Shown here: one piece after another, positions 59,839-64,000 of the stretch | How the letters are laid out: each line of letters begins with the position of its first letter | Position numbering within the stretch: the first letter of the stretch is position 1 | Assembly (NCBI RefSeq): GCF_000284295.1 | Contig: NC_017093.1 | Coordinates: 6,262,001-6,326,000, forward strand | Direction of reading: 5' to 3' | From: Actinoplanes missouriensis 431 | GTDB taxonomy: Bacteria > Actinomycetota > Actinomycetes > Mycobacteriales > Micromonosporaceae | DNA length: 64,000 bases | Notes under the pieces: generated by a model | The model's input: only the letters and a program-made list of their open reading frames with translations | What the model was told of the DNA's origin: nothing | The model's database searches: none | Made by a program: the position numbers and the translations under genes

Positions 59839-62800
59839 CTAACGGCGGGCGCCTGCCAGCTCGGCCTGCCTCAGCACGATGCGGGTCGCCGGCTCCGGGG
59901 GCGCGCCCAGCGTGTTCAACGCCTCCCGGACCCGGCACACAACCCGGCCCAGCGCCACCGGATCACGCCGCTGGGTCTCCGCCGCGAGCAGCAACCGCAT
60001 GCCCCGCTCGGCGTAGGGCTCGGCGGCCAGCGCGCGGCGGGCCAGCTCGGCGGCGGCGGTGGTGTCGCCCTCGGCGAAACGGCGTTCGCCCAGTGTGAGG
60101 GCGGCCTCGGTCAGTTCGGCGAGCACACCCGCGGCGACGCCGTCGAAGCCGACCAGGTCGGTGAGCGGGTCGCCGCGCCACAACCCTACGGCGGCGGCCA
60201 GGGCCGGGCCGGTGGCTGCCGGGTCACCTCGGCTGCGGGCCGCGTCCGCCTCCGCCAGGTGGTCCCGCAGGTCGGCCAGGTCGACGGTGAGGGCCTTGGA
60301 GCGCACCAGCCGGACCCATGATCTGTCGCAGCGCAGGTGGTCGGCACCGAGGGCCTGCCGCAGATAGGTGAGGGTGACCCGCAGGTTGCGGGCGGCCGCG
60401 GCCGGGTCCAGGTCGGGCCAGAGCAGGTCCATGAGGCGGTCGCGGTCGATCTCGCCGGTCACGGCCAGGATCGTGAGCAGCTGGCGGACCCGGCGGCGGC
60501 GCAGTTCGACAGGACGTCCGTCGACCAGGACCCGCAGCGGACCGAGGACGGAGACCACGGTGGCGGCGGACGGGGTGATCGGGACAGCGTCGAGCAACCG
60601 CCGTGCACCGGAGATCCGACCGGCCAGGGGTCGCAGGGCGTCGTGGGCCCGGCTGCCCAGGTGGTCGACGAGCCACTGGAACAGCCTGCGGCCGAACGGC
60701 AGGCCCGCGCCCGCCGCGTGCGCGGCCAGTTCCACCGCCCACGGCAGGGGCAGCGCGATCAGCACGGTCTCCGGTGTCACGCCGGCCATCGGGACCGATG
60801 TCAGCCGTCCGGCGCGGGCCGCGAGCAGCAGCCGGGCGACCTCGCGGACCCGCTGGTGGGCCGGCCCGAGCGGCGTGCTGTCCCAGGTGCGGCGGGCCGG
60901 CGGGGACAGCACGTACCCGTACCCGAGGAAACGCCGCAGATGCACCGCCGCAACCGGATCGCTCAGCGGATGTTCGCCGACGAAGGCGGCGAACATCGCC
61001 CGGGCCTGCTCCTCGTCGCCGTTCAGGATCGCGCGGGCGGCGGCGGCCGTGGCCAGCATCGCAGCGTCGCGGGTATCGCCGCCGAGACCCCCCGGGGCGA
61101 GCGGGGACCCGGAGTACCCAAGCCCACCCCCGACGAGTGGAGACCAGGAGTGCCCGAGGTCGCCAGCGGCGAGCTGGGACCAGGAGTGTTCGAGGGCCGG
61201 CCGGTCGCCGAGGGAGGCGGCGACGACGGTGGCGAAGGCGAGGAAGTTGAACCGGTAGCGGTCGTTGGCGTCAGGTTCCGGCAGGTGGGCGGGACGGTCC
61301 GGGGAGTGGGCGGCGGGCAGCAGGTCGCGGGGGTCGCCGGCCAGCCAGCGGGCGAACTGCGGCATCCGGCGGACGTGCGCGTACGGCGAGGTGGACAGGT
61401 GCTTCTGCGCGATCACCGCCGCCTCGTCGGCGCGGCCGGCCAGCAGCAGGAGGTACACATGGAACCGTACGATGATCTTGCCCGGTTGATGATCCACGTC
61501 GTCGGGTGGGAGCGCCTCGACCAGCGCGAGCGCGTCGTCGATCGACCCCATCAGCTCGAAGATGGCGCCGCGCACCCCGGCCATCAGCAGCCGCAAGGTG
61601 GGCTCGGCATCGGCGCCGGGCAGGTCGAGCGATTCCTGGAAGAGCTCGGCGAGCCGGTTCTCGTCGCCGCGGGCGTGCGCGGCGATCGTCGCGAGGCTCA
61701 GCGCCGCGGTCCTCAGCCGTGCGTCGCCGTCGCGGAAGGCCGCGTCCACGATGCCGTCGACCTCGCGGTCGCCGGCCCGCGAGGCGTAGCGGGTGGCGGC
61801 GGTGAGCAGCCGCAGCCCCGGCCGCCCGTGTTCGGTCTCGGCCACCGCGGCCAGCCAGCGCACGCCGGTGTCCTGCGGGAACGTCGCCAGCGTCGAGGCG
61901 ACGAGCACGGTGGCGGCGCGGTCCAGCAGGTCCACGTCACCGGCCTCGATCGCGATGCTGCCGGCCCGCAGCGCGTCACCGCGGTCCAGCAGCAGGCCGG
62001 CGGCGTGCGCGCGGACGGACGCCACCTGCGCGGCGGGAAGCAGCCTGGTCAGCGCGTCGGTCCAGAGGTGGTGCGCCCGGATCCGGCCGTCGCCGAAGCG
62101 AGCCACCAGCGGAACCCGGTCCAGCAGGTCGGAGGCGTCGGCGGAACCGAGCATCGCGAGATAGAGCAGCGCTTCCCGGTCGGCGGGGCTGAGGCCGCTG
62201 ACCACCTCCTCCCAGAGGTAGTCCCGCGCCACGCCGGGTGGCGCCGCGAGCGTGAGCCGGACCAGCGCGGGCCAGCCACCGAGCCCGGCGACGTCGGCGG
62301 CGGCCCGGTCGGCGTGCCCGGCGGCCTGCGCGAGCTCGCCCTCGTCGAAAGCGAGATCGGCCTGGTGGAAGCAGCGGATCAGCTCGGCGGCGTGCAGCCG
62401 GGCCAGCGGCGCGGCCGGCAGCCGCCGCCCGCTGAGCAGCAGATGCGCGCCGGCCGGCAGGTGCCGCACCAGGTCCGCGATCAGCCGCTCGCCGGACGAT
62501 CCGGCCGGGATCTCGTGGCAGTCGTCGAGGATCAGGCACGTCTCGATCGGTGACGCCGAGCGCAGCGCCTCCAGCGCGGCGTCGAGCGGCGTGACCGCCG
62601 GCGCCGGCACGCCGAACGCGCGGCAGACGGCGGTGGCCAGGCGGCGGGCGTCCTCGTCACCGGGTTCGCAGGTCACCCACGCCTCGACGCCGCGCGGGTC
62701 GGCGGCGTGCCGCCGCATCGCCTGGGCCAGCGCCGTCGACTTGCCGAAGCCGGGACCCGCGACGACGGTCGTGACCGGGACGTCCCAGCGCGCGGCGAGA

Positions 62801-62868
62801 CGGTCGATCAGCCGGGTCCGCAGAATCTCGCCGCTGATCGCCCGTGGTGGGCCGCCGGGAAGTCGCAC
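59839..62868 (-). CDS. MalT-like STAND ATPase with C-terminal SARP module
   Basis: A 1,009-residue regulator with reversed layout. An N-terminal MalT/LAL-type ATPase carries Walker A GPGFGKST (38-45) and a Walker B-like CLILDDCHE. A helical TPR-like middle contains three 12-residue repeats (559-594). The winged-helix DNA-binding domain (about 765-860, starting VVSVLGPLRVLVDGRPVEL) and the BTAD domain (to 1009) lie at the C-terminus. Classical SARPs carry the DNA-binding and BTAD domains first. GTG start. It probably integrates a small-molecule or energy signal; targets unknown. Confidence 0.88.
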   Translation of the reverse strand: MRLPGGPPRAISGEILRTRLIDRLAARWDVPVTTVVAGPGFGKSTALAQAMRRHAADPRGVEAWVTCEPGDEDARRLATAVCRAFGVPAPAVTPLDAALEALRSASPIETCLILDDCHEIPAGSSGERLIADLVRHLPAGAHLLLSGRRLPAAPLARLHAAELIRCFHQADLAFDEGELAQAAGHADRAAADVAGLGGWPALVRLTLAAPPGVARDYLWEEVVSGLSPADREALLYLAMLGSADASDLLDRVPLVARFGDGRIRAHHLWTDALTRLLPAAQVASVRAHAAGLLLDRGDALRAGSIAIEAGDVDLLDRAATVLVASTLATFPQDTGVRWLAAVAETEHGRPGLRLLTAATRYASRAGDREVDGIVDAAFRDGDARLRTAALSLATIAAHARGDENRLAELFQESLDLPGADAEPTLRLLMAGVRGAIFELMGSIDDALALVEALPPDDVDHQPGKIIVRFHVYLLLLAGRADEAAVIAQKHLSTSPYAHVRRMPQFARWLAGDPRDLLPAAHSPDRPAHLPEPDANDRYRFNFLAFATVVAASLGDRPALEHSWSQLAAGDLGHSWSPLVGGGLGYSGSPLAPGGLGGDTRDAAMLATAAAARAILNGDEEQARAMFAAFVGEHPLSDPVAAVHLRRFLGYGYVLSPPARRTWDSTPLGPAHQRVREVARLLLAARAGRLTSVPMAGVTPETVLIALPLPWAVELAAHAAGAGLPFGRRLFQWLVDHLGSRAHDALRPLAGRISGARRLLDAVPITPSAATVVSVLGPLRVLVDGRPVELRRRRVRQLLTILAVTGEIDRDRLMDLLWPDLDPAAAARNLRVTLTYLRQALGADHLRCDRSWVRLVRSKALTVDLADLRDHLAEADAARSRGDPAATGPALAAAVGLWRGDPLTDLVGFDGVAAGVLAELTEAALTLGERRFAEGDTTAAAELARRALAAEPYAERGMRLLLAAETQRRDPVALGRVVCRVREALNTLGAPPEPATRIVLRQAELAGARR
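61087..61194 (-). repeat. Three 36-bp tandem repeats in the MalT/SARP gene
   Basis: Three in-frame 36-base units encode LEHSWSQLAAGD, LGHSWSPLVGGG and LGYSGSPLAPGG. They form a probable surface loop whose copy number may vary between strains. Confidence 0.8.
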
Positions 62869-63004
62869 CCTCTCATCTCGCGCCCGGCAGGGAGGCGGAA
62901 CAAGCGTCGAGTCGCGTAGGTGACTGACGGTTTGTGGCTAACGGACCGCTAACGGCGGCCCGCGACGCTTCCGGCATCCGATTCTCCAAGGGGGGAGACA
63001 GAAA

Positions 63005-63697
63005 ATGGCCGACTCACGCGTCGCCAAGCACACGTTCGTCTACAACGGCGAGCGCTACTTCCGGGACAAGTCCGAGGACATCCTGATGTGCTCGTACGGC
63101 GAGAAGGAAGACCCGCTGGGCACCAAGGCCAGCCTGAACGTCACCGACCACGTCGAGCGCGGGCTGCTCAAGGGCCGCGTCCACTACGTCACCACCGCGG
63201 ACGTGGAGTGGGAGCGACAGGCCAAGGCGGAGGTGGAGGCCGACGCCTCGCTGAAGTACTTCACCGCCCAGGCGTCCGGCACCGCGGCGTTCTCCTACGA
63301 GCGCGCCAAGACCGGCAAGCTCAAGCTGGCCAAGTTCGTCATCGACGAGGGACCGCTGCAGGAGCTGCTCAACCGCGACGCCGGCAAGGCGCGCAACTTC
63401 CTCGCCCGCGAGGGCGGCGACGGGCGGATCGTGTCGACGATCTGGGTGGTCGTCGAGGGCGAGATCGCGGAGTCGTTCGCGGCGGCCGGCAAGTCCACCG
63501 GCGCGATCGAGGCCGAGGTGCTCTCCGCGGCGAAACTGCGGCTCACCGTGAAGAAGAAGGGCAGCGCCGGCGGCACCACGACGATCGTCTGGGAGCCGGG
63601 AACGACGTTCGCCTACCTGATGCACAAGGTCGGCAAGTGGAACAAGGACAAGTCCCGCGTCGAGGAACTGGTCATCGACGCCAAGGGTCTCAACTGA
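63005..63697 (+). CDS. Hypothetical protein, 230 aa
   Basis: I do not recognise this protein. AAGGGGGGAGA precedes the ATG. The sequence is soluble, lysine-rich for this genome and alternates strands and helices: FVYNGERYFRDKSEDILM, DPLGTKASLNVTDHVERGLLKG, then KAEVEADASLKYFTAQASG and a C-terminal KLRLTVKKKG, ending KDKSRVEELVIDAKGLN. There is no signal peptide, membrane helix or cysteine pair beyond one Cys. A strong terminator follows. It is divergent from the MalT/SARP regulator and could be its target. Confidence 0.75.
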   Translation: MADSRVAKHTFVYNGERYFRDKSEDILMCSYGEKEDPLGTKASLNVTDHVERGLLKGRVHYVTTADVEWERQAKAEVEADASLKYFTAQASGTAAFSYERAKTGKLKLAKFVIDEGPLQELLNRDAGKARNFLAREGGDGRIVSTIWVVVEGEIAESFAAAGKSTGAIEAEVLSAAKLRLTVKKKGSAGGTTTIVWEPGTTFAYLMHKVGKWNKDKSRVEELVIDAKGLN

Positions 63698-63702
63698 CCG
63701 GA

Positions 63703-63730
63703 CTCGCCGCCGGCTCCTGCCGGCGGCGAG
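63703..63730. terminator. Terminator after the 230-aa hypothetical gene
   Basis: CTCGCCGCCGGC and GCCGGCGGCGAG form a 12-bp perfect stem with a TCCT loop, starting six bases after the stop. Confidence 0.85.
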
Positions 63731-63741
63731 CTCCCTTTCCC

Positions 63742-63765
63742 GGGTACGGGGTCAGCCCCGTACCC
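63742..63765. terminator. Terminator for the minus-strand gene at the edge
   Basis: GGGTACGGGG and CCCCGTACCC form a 10-bp perfect stem with a TCAG loop, directly abutting the stop codon of the minus-strand gene. Confidence 0.75.
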
Positions 63766-64000
63766 TCAGTTGTCGTCGATCTCGATGCTCACCCGGTGCT
63801 GATCGGAGCGCCACGCCGGGACCGGCAGATAGGTCCAGCCGTCGCTGCGGGACCTCGCGACGATCGAGACCGTGCCCCGCGCCGGCATGAACAGGTCCAG
63901 CCCGGTCATGAACGTGATGCCGAAGAACTCCGGCAGCGGCGCCGACAGGTCGGTGACGCGATCGCTGCCGTCGTCGAAGGCGAAGACGCCGATCACCCGC
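63766..64000 (-). CDS. Hypothetical protein, C-terminal part only
   Basis: The frame is open to the window edge, so only the last 78 codons or so are seen. The visible part (VIGVFAFDDGSDRV, GITFMTGLDLFMPARG, WTYLPVPAWRSDQHRV) looks beta-rich and ends in EIDDN. No family assigned. It is convergent with the 230-aa gene, with two terminators between them. Confidence 0.6.
   Translation of the reverse strand, partial: RVIGVFAFDDGSDRVTDLSAPLPEFFGITFMTGLDLFMPARGTVSIVARSRSDGWTYLPVPAWRSDQHRVSIEIDDN

Noticed and set aside
1..64000. tRNA, rRNA, transposase, integrase or prophage genes
   Set aside because: None was seen on either strand by motif or ORF reading. Short tRNAs cannot be excluded without a covariance search.

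Overview
The window is about 70% G+C, codes densely on both strands, uses GTG and TTG starts often, and carries many secreted hydrolases, SARP-type regulators, a hybrid PKS/NRPS and type VII-secretion-style toxins. This points to a filamentous actinomycete, most likely of the Micromonosporaceae (Actinoplanes-like). That is an inference from gene content, not from a marker gene. No rRNA, tRNA, CRISPR array, transposase, integrase or phage gene was seen, and no gene-free stretch exceeds about 300 bp.

Layout. 0-10.7 kb: the end of a dicarboxylate symporter, a flavin amine oxidase whose domain order looks circularly permuted, a sulfotransferase, a DrrAB-type ABC exporter, an AfsR-like regulator and a TrkH/TrkA potassium system. 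10.8-13.8 kb: secreted pectate lyase, an unknown protein, a DUF5947 protein without a hydrogenase, and a secreted stand-alone starch-binding domain. 13.9-19 kb: a putative conflict (immunity or cell-suicide) island with a NACHT-type STAND NTPase facing an EACC1-like protein and a Clp_N/AAA+/caspase fusion. 19-24 kb: secreted peptidases, a LamG-like protein and a patatin lipase.

24.2-31.0 kb (minus strand): a seven-gene operon whose first six genes are joined by 4-base stop/start overlaps. In order of transcription it encodes an exported protein with a C-terminal sorting-type tail, a PIG-L deacetylase, a family 2 glycosyltransferase, an exosortase-like membrane domain fused to an ATP-grasp ligase, UDP-GlcNAc 2-epimerase, a HAD phosphatase and a GNAT acetyltransferase. 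This reads as a surface-polymer and protein-anchoring system with a dedicated exosortase-like enzyme and one candidate substrate.

31.2-42.1 kb: one giant assembly-line protein of about 3,620 residues (FAAL-ACP-KS-degenerate AT-KR-ACP-C-A-PCP-C), ending in a domain that resembles the cyanobacterial long-chain acyl-ACP reductase. The predicted product is a reductively released lipo-aminoacyl aldehyde or alcohol.

42-50 kb: HIRAN protein, subtilisin, YhhN membrane protein, secreted esterases, then a first type VII-style polymorphic toxin followed by two tail-to-tail paralogues of a small CCIC protein. 49.5-51.2 kb: an aldo/keto reductase and a divergent TetR regulator with two matching operators. 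51.2-54.4 kb: a second toxin operon (YbaB-like, EspC-like, CdiA_C-type nuclease toxin, SitI3-like immunity protein, unknown). 54.5-58.5 kb: alcohol dehydrogenase, pyruvate formate-lyase and its activase, an anaerobic module. 58.5-64 kb: lycopene-cyclase-like flavoprotein, a MalT-type ATPase with its SARP module at the C-terminus, and two proteins I do not recognise.
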